Shown piece by piece: positions 15,201-27,508 of a DNA stretch of 64,000 bases. The first letter of the stretch is position 1; every line of letters starts with the position of its first letter. The DNA comes from Chaetorhynchus papuensis. Lineage: Eukaryota; Chordata; Aves; Passeriformes; Rhipiduridae. Location: contig VWYX01000766.1 of assembly GCA_013396525.1 (NCBI GenBank), forward strand, positions 329,419-393,418, given 5' to 3'. A program made the position numbers and the translations under genes. The notes under the pieces are model-generated. The model was not told the origin of the DNA. It made no database searches and saw nothing but the letters and a program-made list of their open reading frames with translations.

Positions 15201-15502
15201 TGAATGGCGAAGTTAAGTAGTTGCTTCTGTCTAACTGATACAAAAAATACAGGACAGCTCTGGCCCAATGGAAGCTATGGTAAGAGCTTTCTTGTGTCCA
15301 GAAATGAGGAAGAAGACAAAGGGATTGAAGAAGGAAGAGAAAGATTCTTTTTTAGTTCAACCCAAGAATTTAGGATGCTTGGGGTATAAAATAGCCCTAA
15401 GGTAAACAATGCCCTTAAGCTTAAACTTTGGCTAACCAAGTTCCAGATTGTCAACAACCCTTACAGAGAGGTTCTGGTTTTGAGGGAGTCATGTATGTTC
15501 GT

Positions 15503-15773
15503 TCACATTAACTGAGATTTGGACTGGTTTACATTTCTCATCAAAATCTTAGATGGGAAGCTCCCAATAGGATCTACTGGAGAAATAGATATTCCTATTA
15601 ATATAGGATACTCAGTAAATGAAGAGAAGTTTGTGCCTAAGAAAACTGCCAAGAGAAAACCCATTCTTCTCAACGTCAGTTCTTCTATGACATGTAAAAT
15701 AGACTTGGGGATTGATTTCCATTTAAGATACTCTCCATTGAGAATAACTGGAATTGTTAGCACAGCCATGTGA
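15503..15773. other. Short region open on both strands, unrecognised
   Basis: The plus strand is open from ATG at 15519 to 15773 (84 codons) and the minus strand from 15769 to 15503 (88 codons). The inferred peptides are not low-complexity, and the plus frame contains a basic stretch, VPKKTAKRKP. I see no family motif, no convincing splice sites and no poly-A tail that would mark a processed pseudogene. Open reading on one strand often makes the other look open, so at most one frame was ever coding, and chance is the simplest explanation. Confidence 0.15.
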
Positions 15774-17162
15774 TGAAAGGGTACCTTTGGCAGGCAAAGA
15801 AAAACGACAAAAAAGATAGCACTGACAACAGGGAGGATGAAAGTGTAAAAGAAGCAAACAGAGCAGATTAGGAGATTGGGTGGAGAGGAGAAAGATGGGG
15901 AAAGTTAAGTGCTCATTATGGGTACAAGTGTCTGAGTGATCTGTCTAGGGAAAGAACAGGGCTGAGGGTTCAGAAACAGGAAGGAAATTAATTTGAGGAA
16001 GAGTAAAGAATTATTTAATGTCTTGGATAGAAATGGGAAATGAAAGAAATTATTAATACTGTTGTGGTTTCACAACGGATAGCTATAGGATATATCTTAT
16101 AACATAGATGGCATTTATAAATAAAAAAAGTTAAAAGGGCTGGGCCGTGTATGCATAGAGAGAGATGTGGCTTAATGCATGGCCTTAGCCATGCAATAGG
16201 AGTGTCAGTCAACAGACCACGCAAAATACCAACGAGTTTTTATAGCCCAGAGTGTCTTTTAAGTTCAGAGTCTCTTTTCAGTGCAGTTCCATGAATAACT
16301 GTCAAGGTTATTTGTCAAATAAAGGTGAGGTGGGTATTCACAGAGCATCTATGAGGCTTTTTCTTTAAAAAAAAACAAAAAACAAACAAGCAGATGAGAA
16401 AAATGCACAAAAGACAAGCTGCTGTTGAAAGTTCTGTTTTGTTCTTTTAGAACTAGGTTGTAGTTTCTCCAATAAAGACAATTATATGTTAATACTTTTT
16501 TTTCCCTGCTTTTTGGTTAAGAGCAAGCTATTAGTTTAATACCTGATCTGTCCCCTTGTCAATAGAAAGTATGCTGCTTTTGAAGGCAGATGGACTTGAA
16601 AATCTAACAAAATTTTCTGGTTATTAGCTAAAATAATTGTCGTAAATAAATATGTCTATAAACCTACAGCAGTTTCAGATAATGAAACCTAAAGACCTTA
16701 GATTTAATGTTAGAAATATGAAATCATTGACTGAGATGAAATTTCTGTTACGTTCCTTGTGGGTTTTCTGTTGAACTACATCAGATTCCCACTTTGCTAC
16801 TGCTTTCAGGAAACTAAGTAATGTGCTAATCTCACGTCTATAATTGCCTTATTTTGAGAGACTGCTTAGAAGATTCTCATCTCTATAATCTAAATCTAAA
16901 AATTATTTGTGGATGTTTAAAGTGTTAATTTTTTAAAAAATTCTGATATCAATATGAATGCATATTCTTCAATATTTCTTAGAACACACCTTTATACTAG
17001 CTGTTTTATCTCAGTAGGGATTTGCCAGTAAAACAGTTGAAATAAATTTAAAAAAATAAGAATTAGTTTTGTTTTCATTAACAAACATAAAACACCATAT
17101 TCTAGGGAACTAGATGTTCCAGATGATCTAGAACTTCTTAACTCAGACCTGGTTGTTAGAGT

Positions 17163-17860
17163 TCATAAGCTGTCAGCCCTCAGCAATCTACCTGAGATGA
17201 CTGTGGCAATGTCCTCCTTCAAGATGTGACCCATCTGTCCTGCAGCCAATGGGGCTAATGCAATCCTGAGTAGCATGAGCTGGGTTGGAAACCTTGTGGT
17301 CAGACAGCAAGAAGTTCCCAAGGGACTTCTGTAGACAGCAGCTCTGGTGGCACAGTGAGTGCTGTATTTATTCACCCCAAAGCTGTGGGACTTCTGTGGT
17401 TCCCTGTGCCCAGGTTCAGCCAGCAGCAAGGCTGAGTTCACTCCTGTGGATAGTCAGTAACCCAAACAGGTCAGCACGGATGGAAAGCAGTGACCTACCT
17501 GCACCTGCATGGGTGTATGGGTCTTGTGTAAACATGAACAGCGTGGGCTGCCAGTGCTGCTCCTCTCCTGCTGGTCAGGATGGAAGTCTGCTAGTGGGGT
17601 GTATATATACACACATAAAAATATATTTATACACACTCCAGCTGCTGGCCTTAGCCACTCAATCATCCCAGTAGCTGGCCTCAGATCCCTGGTCTTCCAG
17701 TGGTTTGCATCTGCCCATTTGAATGCCCTGAGCTTTGCAGCCTCTCTCCTGGGGTTGGTACTCAGACCTCTACACACACGTGCAGAGTCAGGTGTTTCCA
17801 GTATATTGTTCCAGTTCTGTTGGAGTAGAAGCAATGAAGTTTCTTTTCCTTTAGGATAGG
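17163..17860. repeat. GC-richer block, possible unclassified interspersed repeat
   Basis: This block is clearly richer in G and C than its flanks. It has overlapping open frames of 92-129 codons on both strands with no domain I recognise. Near 17599-17640 it has a TA/CA microsatellite including a 14-bp perfect palindrome, GTGTATATATACAC at 17599-17612. CTGGCCTTAGCCACTCAATC and a related CTGGCCTCAGATCCC word follow. The abrupt composition change and such words remind me of LTR-like repeats in songbirds, but I cannot place ends, a polyadenylation signal or target duplications. An old 3' exon is an alternative. Confidence 0.3.
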
Positions 17861-19271
17861 GCCAAGTGAATAATTTTTTATATAGCTAGACAGAAATAAG
17901 AAGTTGACAAGCCCCAGGATTTACTGTGAATAGTTCCCTTGAGCTGTGAAATATACCAGAATATGTACTTCTCCGCTTTCCCAGAAATGAAATCCTGAGA
18001 CAGTGTGCTGAAAAAGGTTTCTTCTAACATGGAACCATATCTTGCTAAAGGGCTGTGAAACTGTGTGTTCTGAAAAGCTGAGAAAAGATTATAGACATGA
18101 CCCTATTATTTAAGTATCAGTATCTGACATTCAACAGAATGTCTTATAGGTTCTTGTCTAAAATGGGCACACCAACCATGTTTCTGAAATTAGAAATCCC
18201 TATTCTACTGCAGAATTTGATTACATTTTAAAATGTGCTTGCATGTCTCTTGTTTGCTAGTCTGGATCTTTCCTCTCACAAACCCTGTGAAATAAACTCA
18301 TCCTGAATTTACATAGTGTCTCACAGAAAAATGTGACGTGAATGCTAGTGAGAAAGCAATAAACTCAAAGTGGCATCTTGATTTTAGTAGTACGTTTTGT
18401 ATTGGGATGTTTTGTATGCCATCAGTGTGCACGCCTACATGTTCTTTGTCTCCCCATAAAATGGATTTTACCCCAGCAAACAGGATTATGGCAGCATATA
18501 ATTGCTAAGAAGGACACACCTTGTTTAGCTATAAACTGCCTTCATACATAATTTCAGGAACAAAATGTAGAAATAGTGTATACTCAGCAGGCCCATTTTA
18601 TGCTTTCCTTCAGCAAATAGTTTACAAGCTGATAACATTTCACAGCCCTTTTTTTTTCTTTCTACATAAAGCAATTTTAGAGAATCTGCTATTGGTTAAG
18701 ACTAAGCAACAGCAAATGACAAAAACAAGGCCTCTTGAATGAAAATGAGTATTGCCACATTTCATTCAGACTAAAGTACCAAGATTTCTTCAGTTCAGAT
18801 TGCAGTCATTAATGGTCCCATGTTGACACAAATTTTAATTCAACTATCTAGGAAGCTGATTTAATAGAAATAGTGTAAACAATAGGAACTCAAATTAGAG
18901 TATATGTCTCCTCTTGGCTCATTTTGTTACAACAACAACATTTTCATGTCATATTGCAGCTGGATATTGTATTGTAGGAAGGAATAAAAAAATACAGAGC
19001 TTGATTATTTTATGATTCTGTATGTGTGTACATCTTTATGTGACAGAAATAGATGACTGACAATTTCCATTATAAGCTCTGATATTCAGTTTCTTGTTTT
19101 TCCTGAATTTTGTCTATTTGGACTGAATTTTGCCAAGTCGGACATCACAAGTAAGACTTCTCCTTTGCCAGAATGACTAACTACACCGTAAACTGTTATT
19201 TAAATTATCATAATCTATTTTAAATTGAGGAAGGTTGGTTTCACAAATTTCATGTGTTGCTGGGAAGAAAT
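17861..19271. other. Gene-free AT-rich DNA
   Basis: No gene or repeat family recognised. The only local simple sequence is a short (ACA)n run near 18930. Confidence 0.7.
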
Positions 19272-19947
19272 TCATAGACTGATAGAATGGTTTGGGTTGG
19301 GAGAGACCTTAAAGATCATCTAATTCCAAACCCCCTGATGTGAGCAGGGAAGCTTTCACTAGACCAGGCTGCTCAGAGGCCCATCCTACCTGGTCTTGAA
19401 GACCTCCAAGGGATGGGGAGCCCACAACCTCCCTGCGCAACCTGTTCCAGTGCCTCACTACCCTCACAGTAAAGAATTTCTTCCTAATATCTAATCTAAA
19501 CTTGCCTTCCTTCAGCTTAAGACCATTCTGCCTTGTCTTACAGCTACTTGTCCTTGGTGAAAAGTCTCTTTCCAGCCTTAAGTCCCCTTCACGTACAGGA
19601 AGGCTGCCTTAAGGTTTCCCCAGAGTTGTCTATTCTCCAGAATCAACAGCCCAAATTCTCTCAGCCTGTCCTCATAGCAGAGGTTTTCCAGCCCTGAGAT
19701 CAACTTAGTGGCCTCCTCTGGACTCATTCCAACATTCTTTTATGGGCTGGGGTCCCCACACACAGCATTCCAGGTAGAGCCTCTCAAGAGAAGAGGAGAG
19801 GGGGATAATCACCTCCCTTGACCTGCTGGTCACACTTCTTTTGATGCAGTACAGGATGAGGTTGGCCGCCTGGGCTGTGAGGACACATTGTTGGCTCAAG
19901 TCCAATTTTTCATACAGAATCACCTCATGTCCTTCTCTTTAGGGCAG
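19272..19947 (-). mobile_element. CR1 LINE, 5'-truncated copy
   Basis: CR1 is the main non-LTR retrotransposon of birds. Read on the minus strand, this copy runs from the C-terminal part of ORF2 through the 3' UTR to the CR1 3' end at 19272. On the plus strand the 3' end appears as TCATAGACTGATAGAATGG followed by TTTGGGTTGGGAGAGACC. The minus-strand frame 19923-19705 encodes the ORF2 tail, including RSVTSRSREVIIPLSS, which is typical of the region behind the reverse transcriptase. The 3' UTR words CTGTTCCAGTGCCTCACTAC and AAGAATTTCTTCCTAAT are clear. The roughly 675-bp length shows the usual 5' truncation. The frame is broken towards the 3' side, so the copy is dead. Confidence 0.96.
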
Positions 19948-22556
19948 CAGGAAATACTGAGGACAATGAGTGAAATTCATGTTGATCCTTTCTTCTGTTT
20001 ACTTGCTCTTGTCATCAATATAAACCTTGCTGTGAAGGCAGTTTCAAGAATATTTGTTATGGAGACTATCTTAAAATATGTTTTAAAAGATGCCAATTTC
20101 TGCAGTAGTAGAGAATTTAATTGCAAGTCAAAATTGAGCTGCACAGGGATAGTTGGTTTTTTGCTGTAGCAATGTAGATTTCTCACTAATAAGGAAAATA
20201 ATATTGTTATAGAGGGATTTTTTTTTATAGGTCTAATTAAGATGAAGCAATGTAAGGCTCTTAGAGCCAATTGAAGTACAACATTTTTTTACTTCAACCT
20301 AAAGAAGAAATTCTTTAACAGTCAAGTAAAAAAACGCTTAAGGTTGCTAGAAGGTGAACATAAATGTGAACCAGATTACTGCAGATTTCATTTGTCTTTG
20401 ATGATGACATCTGCCTACAAAGTAGATGTCTTGCTATTGTGTATTAAGGACGAAATTGATCTATCCAACATAAAATCAGATTCAATTAGCGGAGCTAGCA
20501 TATAGACCAAGGATCCAGGAATAATCCATTGGCATGTTTTGATGTGAGAGTAAGGTACAAGAACAGTTAGCAAGCTGACATTTGCAGGCTTCCTTATCTC
20601 TTATCTTCTTTTTTTTTCTCCCTAGTGGGATACAGTAGAGATCTGCCTTAGTGCCAGTGGTGCCCAGCCCTGGCAAAGAGATGTGGTCCCTCCACTTTGG
20701 AATCTGTGCATTTTAAGTTTACTATAGAGTTACTCCAGGTAAAGCTGAAACTACTACAGGAAAGCTGAAGTGACTTCAAGTTCCCCTGTGTTATAGAGGT
20801 TGATAGTGAGAACTGAAATCAGGACAAAGATCATTTTCTCCCAGGAAAGGTTTTTCACAGAATGTAACTGAGCCACTCCTCTGCCTGGGTGATTTTCAGC
20901 CTTGAACAGAGACAGTAATTTATTTGAGTAGCTGATATTGCCCTCACATAGTTTTTCAGACAATTTTCTTATTTTCACTGTCTTTGTAGAATTTGTTCAT
21001 TAGCCTTTTTCTTAAAAGATACGAAACTGTAGTATAGTCTCAATAACATTTGTTTCAGTCGTACATTATTGTGACATCTGGGCACATGTACCTTTTAAAG
21101 ACTGCAGAGATATTGGAAATAGCTTTCAGTGAACTAGATTGCTTTGATAAGCAAGTAGCAAGCAAACTGATTAGAGGAAAGCCACCCATAGAAGCAGAGA
21201 GCTCTCCTTGCCCTTGCAGAATAAATAATGCAGCATAGCATAGCATTTACATTGCTTCCAGTACCTGAGCTAACTCGTTTAAAATGAGGTCAAGTTGTTC
21301 CAACATTACACTGCAATCTCGAGTGAGAACATATGTCTTTATCTATATCAACATATAACACAGATTTTGCTGGCTGGACATTGTTTTTCAGGGGGAATAT
21401 CTCACTGGACTTTCTGATGTTTTTAGCTGCTGAATTGCTCTTCTTCCACCTCTGCAGTCTAAACTGTTTCACAGAGAATGTTGTTGACCCTTAGTAAACT
21501 TTCTAGGCAGGTTCCAGCTAACTGTTGCATTATTCAATCTAGTTTTCTTGGTATTTCTTCTCTCAATAGATTTTGACACACTCTATAACATTTTTTGTCC
21601 AGGCTTTCATTTCAATAATAAACCTACAAACAGGTTCTAGCCATGTTGGAGCCTACGACTTGTTTATAGTTTTTTTCTCTCGCATCTAATCATCAGTGCA
21701 TATCTCACCTTCCTCTTTTTATTCTGTCTTGTAGTTCAAACAATTTATCAACCCTGCAGTCTCTGGTCGTCCTACATTTCCATCTTTTCCTTAGTATACT
21801 CAAATTTTTTGGCTTTTCTCTTTGATGTCTACAGCATCACCGCGTAGTTTTTTAGAAATGTATCCGAAAATGTAATGGTAAACGTATCTAAATTTTATGA
21901 AACACCTTTGCAATTGCTGTAAAAGAAGTTGCAAAACTCCTTCTGCGTCATTAATTTTCTATTTAATATTTCCAGTAATCAAAACCTAATGTAGCCCTAG
22001 CATGTCCAATCCTCACAACTTTTAGTTCATAGCATGACCTTCCTGCTCTGCAAGAAGAAATCAGTCTCCTGAGCCTTTATCATTCAGAGATAAAAAAAAA
22101 AGCAAGCTGCAATGCGACTGATATTTTTCATTGTAACAAGGAGATATTCTATTAGGTAGTAGGTTTTTCATAACATTTATGTCAGGACAATTTATTTTTA
22201 TTTGGCAGACTGGTGTTTGGGGGATTTTCTTAGAACTTATGTGGTCTGGCTAAGAAGTCAGAGTCTGGCTCAAGGAGCTTTCATTCTTAGACTATTGAAG
22301 GTGTAAGACTAAAGCAAGTAAATTAGCTTCAGAACTACAGAGTCACCAAGGTGCAGCACAAGGACAAAGTTGACTGTGAACGAAGACCTGTAAAGAACCA
22401 CATCGGACCTAGCAGTCTGGATGCTAAAAGAGCTTTAGCAGTTAATTTTTTCAGCTCTCTAGCATTTTGTGAGAACTCTGTCTTTCCCATGCAAGCTAAC
22501 TAAAACAAAGTTACTAGTTTTATAAATATTCGCACCTGCAACTTGTTTTGCTGGAT
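19948..22556. other. Gene-free AT-rich DNA
   Basis: No exon, RNA gene or transposon recognised. Homopolymer T runs occur near 20219-20226 and 20610-20618. Open frames are under 100 codons and have no family resemblance. Confidence 0.7.
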
Positions 22557-22782
22557 TGTTATGGCTTCAACTAGAAAAACATTTGGGAATGGACGTGCTA
22601 GAGTTGGGCCAATCCCCTCGGGGGGTGGATGGCCAGAGGACCAATTACTTTATGCCATTTAACACACTTTTTGCAAACTAACACATAAAAGCCTCGGGAA
22701 AAAAACATTAAACGGGCTCATGCCACCATTTCTACCCAACCCCGGACTTCGTGTGGTTTTTCTACGCGTCCGCATTGCAACA
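22557..22782 (+). mobile_element. Possible short retroviral LTR
   Basis: The segment begins TGTTATGG and ends GCAACA. Inside are a TATA-like ACATAAAAGCC at about 22683, an ATTAAA-type polyadenylation signal at about 22708, and a CpG-bearing tail (CCCGGACTTCGTGTGG, then TACGCGTCCGCATTGCAACA) that reads like an R-U5 region. The layout fits a compact LTR of about 226 bp. However, the flanks show no target-site duplication (GGAT on the left, GTGA on the right), and I cannot name a family. It could instead be part of a longer repeat that starts upstream. Confidence 0.35.
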
Positions 22783-22889
22783 GTGAAATAGCAGTTCCCT
22801 ATAATTAAAAGGACTTTACAAACCTGGGGTAAGAGACTTGGAAGAGCATATGGTGTGTTTATTCTCATCTTGTTCATACCTAAATTCAT

Positions 22890-23378
22890 GTGTTAGTATT
22901 TTTTAGGCAAAAAAAACCTTTGGGCTCTAAAGCAGAGAACAGGCAGCAGTTCTGGCAGCTGCCTGCTCTTTTGGCCAAATTCTCTGTCTTGAAGAAATAT
23001 TTTTTGTTGCTAGGCAAAGCCAGCACATGCACTGCGAGAGCTGATCCCTGGAGATGCAGGTGCAGTGGGCAATGCAGTAAGAAGGTACCCTGGAGCAGAG
23101 GAGGGACCTTGCCTGTACTTGTAGGTTGTTACCTTGGGAAGGCCCAGCAGCTTTTTCAGCTTTTTTTATTGTGGCTGGGGGAAACTCTAAAATTTCCTGT
23201 ACTAGAAAGAAAGGCTGGAAGAAAGAGTTTATCCTGCAGAACTTTGGTGGGTAGAAGAGTGATTCTGTGTTTTAGCTTGTCTCACCCGGTAGATGGGTGT
23301 TTTCCCTCTGTAAGAGTAACCACTTTTGTTCACTGCAGTCTAGTTTTAACAATGAAAGCTTGGGAGACAAGCCTATAG
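22890..23378 (+). other. Unrecognised 162-codon open frame
   Basis: This is one of the longer gap-free open frames. The inferred peptide is basic and cysteine-containing, with a leucine-rich stretch LFQLFLLWLG in its second half. It shows no domain I know, no clear splice sites and no upstream promoter beyond the LTR candidate that ends about 100 bp before it. Local GC content is higher than in the flanks, which lengthens chance frames. I consider it more likely non-coding. Confidence 0.1.
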
Positions 23379-25313
23379 TAAGGCTGTAAAATGTTTAAAA
23401 TATTTTTTTTTCACATATAATATGGAATATATATACATGTGCACAGAATACATTTAGTTATGATTTTTACTGTTTTGTAGATAGAATCTAGAAATTCAGA
23501 AAGCTGAAGGACACAAATTAAGTTAAAGAAACAATATTAATATTTCCCAGTTTTAATGTTATTTCTCACGTTTCAAAGATATCTTGTATTGTTATGTTGA
23601 ACTGGTCATTTTATTTCCATGAGAACAGAAGTTATTAAAGATTAATTATAGGAGTGCAGGGAAGAAATAACTTTGAATAAACTTACTACTGAAGCAAGTT
23701 ATAGAACATGGAAAACATAAAGGACATCTAAAATGGGGAAGGTCGTCTCGTGGCTTATGCATTAGACTTCACATGGAAAGGACATGTCTTTGGCCTGGAA
23801 TATATTCAGTCCAGAGGACAAGCAGAAACCCACCTAGATAGAGATATTCCTGAATGGAAGAGAAAAGAAGACAAGGGCACATATGAGATGTAGAGCGAGG
23901 CCAAACCTTTCACGGTATATTGAGCCAGGTACAACGCCTCACTCATGCAGCTGTTTCAACTTTTGGCACCCATCTAGCAATAAAAATAGCTCCTCAACCT
24001 GAATAAGATGCCATATCTTATTGGAAAGTAGATTAAGACCTTGCAACTACTCATAATTCTGACTAGTCACAAACATATGAATGGATTAATATTTGGAGAT
24101 AAGTGAATTGTCTGAGTTAGAGGTTTTAATAATAACCTAGTAAGTTAGTATTTTAAAGCATCATAGATTATCTCAGAGAAATTTTCTACATGATTAAAGC
24201 ATTAAACTAATATTTTTAGTCCAAGGTGCGAGACATTTATTGAACCTAACAGATTAGAAGTATATAGTATCTGCCAATTTTTTTTAAGTAAGAAAAAGCC
24301 TATTACATGGCCAAAATATAAAAGCTTTTGCCACTTTTTTCAGTGGGTTGTTAAACTGAAATTGCAGACTTATAGTGAAATAAATATGTACTTTGAAAAA
24401 CTTCCCATTAAAAATTGGAAAATAACCATATGAGCTTTGGGCCACAGTGGAATTTGTCACTGATGATAATCTAGGTTCAGTGCATTTAACTTTTAATGAA
24501 TAGTTATGTATGTAGTCAGTTATTCTATATGATTCCCTGTGTTGGATTCAGTTAATAAGCAGATCCCTTTTCATAGTGATAAACGGATTCCACACCTACT
24601 TTATGAAAAAAACACCAGAGGTTTAGAAAGCATGGACCTGTTTGTGCTGACTTCATGTCAGAAAGTATGAGCATGAGAGCATTTTCCATGCATTTTTGTA
24701 CACTTTTGCATTTTGATGACTAGCTTTTTTCAAGTTTTAGTATTGACAGTTGCTTTTTAAATGTGTCATCATATGAACATTTAGGTTTTCTTAATGTTTT
24801 TAATAATCATTAAAAAACCCAAACCACTAATATGAGGTTTTAGTTCTAAGAGACAAGGAACGTGAGTCTGTTACAAAATTCATTCTCCTTGAATGCATTG
24901 GCCATCAGCTGTCTGGTATGAAATGACCCTGCCTTGTTGGGAATTCAAACCAGATCATAACTGCAGTGAATTTTCAAGTCTGTAAACCTATTCAATTTGA
25001 TCCATAGTTTAGAGAAGTTCTGAGAGAGAGACATCCTAGGAATGAAATAAGAAGTAGGGCCTAGATAAAACACTGAATGAAATTTTATTTTTTTACTAAA
25101 AACATGATGGGATTGAGGTCTTATATACGTTTTTTGTTGTTGCTATTCTTTGTTAGAAAATTGATTTGATTGTGTACACAAATTTCTCATCCATAGAGCA
25201 GGAAATATTTTTCAGCTAATGTTAACTATGGGTGACTTGCCAGGGATCCTTGATGAACTGAACCAGAAGAGCATTTTTTGGTGGCTGTCCCTTGGGAGGA
25301 ATGTAAATGTAGA
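23379..25313. other. Gene-free AT-rich DNA
   Basis: No recognisable gene or repeat. The 3' part leads into the tandem array that starts at 25314. Confidence 0.7.
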
Positions 25314-25452
25314 CTGAATTAGGGCTGCTGTTTTTCAGAAAGCCAGACCCTATCTGAAGTCTAATTAGGGTTACTGTTTTTCAGAAAGCCAGACCCTATC
25401 TGAAGTCTAATTAGGGTTACTGTTTTTCAGAAAGCCAGACCCTATCTGAAGT
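25314..25452. repeat. Tandem array, three copies of a 46-bp unit
   Basis: Three head-to-tail copies at 25314-25360 (47 bp), 25361-25406 and 25407-25452. The second and third copies are identical. The first differs by one inserted G near its start and by GCTGCTG in place of GTTACTG. Each unit ends AGACCCTATCTGAAGT, and a degenerate start of a fourth follows (CTAAGTGCCTGAATAGGG). The near identity points to recent expansion and probable length variation between individuals. It ends 73 bp before an LTR and has no known function. Confidence 0.98.
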
Positions 25453-25525
25453 CTAAGTGCCTGAATAGGGTTCTCAAGGAGGTACCTCTTTCAGCTGAGA
25501 AACTGCATTTGGGAGTCTGGGTCTA

Positions 25526-26159
25526 TGTATTGGGTTTGTGCAACAGGATCCTGACAGTGGCCTGGGGACCCATGGGGACAGGATCCCATGCTGGAGCAGG
25601 TCTCCTGCTAGGGCTTGTGACCCCGTGGGTACCCACACTGGAGCAGCCTGTCCTTGAAGGACTGCACCCCGTGGAACAGTGACCCACCCTGCAGCAGTGT
25701 GTGGAGAACTGTCTCTTGTGGGATGGACTCACACAGGAGAAGTTCATGGAGAACTGTCTCCCGTGGGAAGGCCTCACACCAGAGCAGGGAAGAACTCCTC
25801 AAGCAGCAGCAGAAACAACCTGGGATGAGCTGACCATAATCCCCATTCCCTGTCTCCCTGCACTGCTGCAGGGGATGAATTAGAGCTGGGAAGGGGAAGG
25901 GAAGGGGAGGGGGGTAAGGTGTTTTTAAGGCCTTATTTTGTTTCTCATTATTCTGCTCTGATTTTGTTAGTAATAAATTCAATTAGCATCACTAATTCTA
26001 GTCTGTTTTGCCCATGATACTTGGTGAGTGATTTCTCTCTGTCCTTATCTCCACTCATGAACCCTTGGTTGTATTTTCTCTCCCCTGTCCAGCTGCAGAG
26101 CAGAGTGAGGGAACAGCTTTGGTGGGTGTCTGAAATCTAGCCAGGGTCAACCCACCGCA
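25526..26159 (+). mobile_element. Endogenous retrovirus solo LTR, family A copy 1
   Basis: The segment starts TGTATTGGGTTTG and ends GTCAACCCACCGCA, the same ends as the copy at 30926-32011. The body has the GC-rich, loosely repeated words of this bird LTR family (forms of CTGGAGCAG, CCCGTGGGAAGG and AAGGACTGCACCCCGTGG). A polypurine stretch lies near 25890-25912. The polyadenylation signal AATAAA is at 25972-25977, followed by an R-U5-like tail with CTCTCCCCTGTCCAGCTG. No gag, pol or env remains on either side. The flanks read GTCTA on the left and GTCTG on the right, a possible 5-bp target duplication with one mutation. Compared with copy 2, the 5' part lacks a segment, so it is internally deleted or a different subfamily. 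Confidence 0.88.
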
Positions 26160-27508
26160 GTCTGCCAGCAGTTTTTTAATCTTCCAGTATGGTTTTCTCA
26201 GGAGGGATCTGCTTTCTGCCTTCATGTTCTCAGACAATCTAACTGATGAAAATTTATCTTCAAACCAGACACTCTGTATTTATAGCAGCATGATGGTTTG
26301 CCTGAGCTTTGGTTGTAAAACTGATATCTGAATTCTCTTCATTTTCCTGGACTTTCAGGTCCTTCCCACATGATAGGACCTTCATTCTCCCTTTTGATTG
26401 CTGATTTTCCTTGTACCTGAAATTCTTATTTCAGATCATCTCACTCAGACGTTTTCAATCCCACTACTCATGCTATAATATATTAATGGAAGGACACATT
26501 TAACTCCCCAGAGCTGTGGATTGGAAAAGTCTTGCTAGACTTTGCGTCGTTTCAGGCACAGGAGTAGAAGGCACAATCTGTACACCTGAACAGAGCCACT
26601 AAGTAATCCACACTTTCCTTTGTCTTTTTATCACTCAATATAAAGAAAAGGAAGGTGCCAATTACTTATGTTCTTATCTTCCTTGTATTACCTTCCTAAT
26701 AGCAGTTATATAACTGTCATTATTGCAATATTTATAACATTCAGTATTTTTGTTGTTTTAGCTACCAGTTATTCTTTGCAAGGGAGTAGATTAGTTCATT
26801 AGTTTAATTTCTATGTATAGTTTTTGGTTTAACTTATTATACAAATAATTTCTATTAGCTAATTGCTTTATTCCTTCCAGGGAAAATCTAGGATTTTAAC
26901 TGAAAATTTGGAAGCCTACAGTTTTCTATCTTGTATGAGAACATTTATTAACTGCAAAGCTTTCGGGTCTGATATCTGACCACTTTAATTGTCACTGTAA
27001 TTGATTTTACCTTTGTCTTGGCATTGTGATTGCTTTGTAATTTGTTGATGATTAATGGCTGTCCCCTGGTTACCCTGCTCATCTAGGCCTAAGATATAAA
27101 CCAGGTTTGCTTTGACTCTGACTTGTCCTAAAAAGTGTCAAAAACTATCTAGTTCAAATTTATCATATGGGGGAAAAGGAGACTCAGCACATTCATGTCA
27201 TCCTCAGCCTCTCAGCTCAGCAGATAGAGAACTACAACAGGCTTTGCAGAATGCCTGTTTTCTTTTTTAAACAGATGCATGGGGCCTCAGCTTTCCCTGC
27301 TTCTAGGGTGACCAACATCATTTACCTTGCACTTACCTTTGGCATGGTGGTAAACAAAACTTTTATGAACAAGCCACAGGCAAAAATTTATGCCCTTATG
27401 TATTTACCAAATATTCCTTTTCTTGCCTAAAGTTGAGATGTCAAAGTTGACAGTGTTAAGACCTGAGGCTAATTTTGAGTTTAAACTGAGATTTACCTGA
27501 GATTATGA
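26160..27508. other. Gene-free AT-rich DNA
   Basis: No gene recognised. The 87-codon frame at 27167-27430 has no family resemblance and no supporting signals. Confidence 0.7.

Larger units (their letters stand above)
6724..17162. other. Gene-free AT-rich DNA
   Basis: About 10 kb with no recognisable gene. Its only distinct structures are the hairpin at 9202-9236 and a two-strand open frame at 15503-15773, both listed separately. A short 8-bp hairpin (TGCATGGC, then GCCATGCA) lies near 16175-16195, and an A-rich tract with interspersed C lies near 16369-16390. No CR1 tail octamers and no LTR signals were seen. Confidence 0.7.

Noticed and set aside
25314..25452. CRISPR-like repeated units
   Set aside because: The units abut without spacers, and the window is vertebrate DNA. 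This is a minisatellite.
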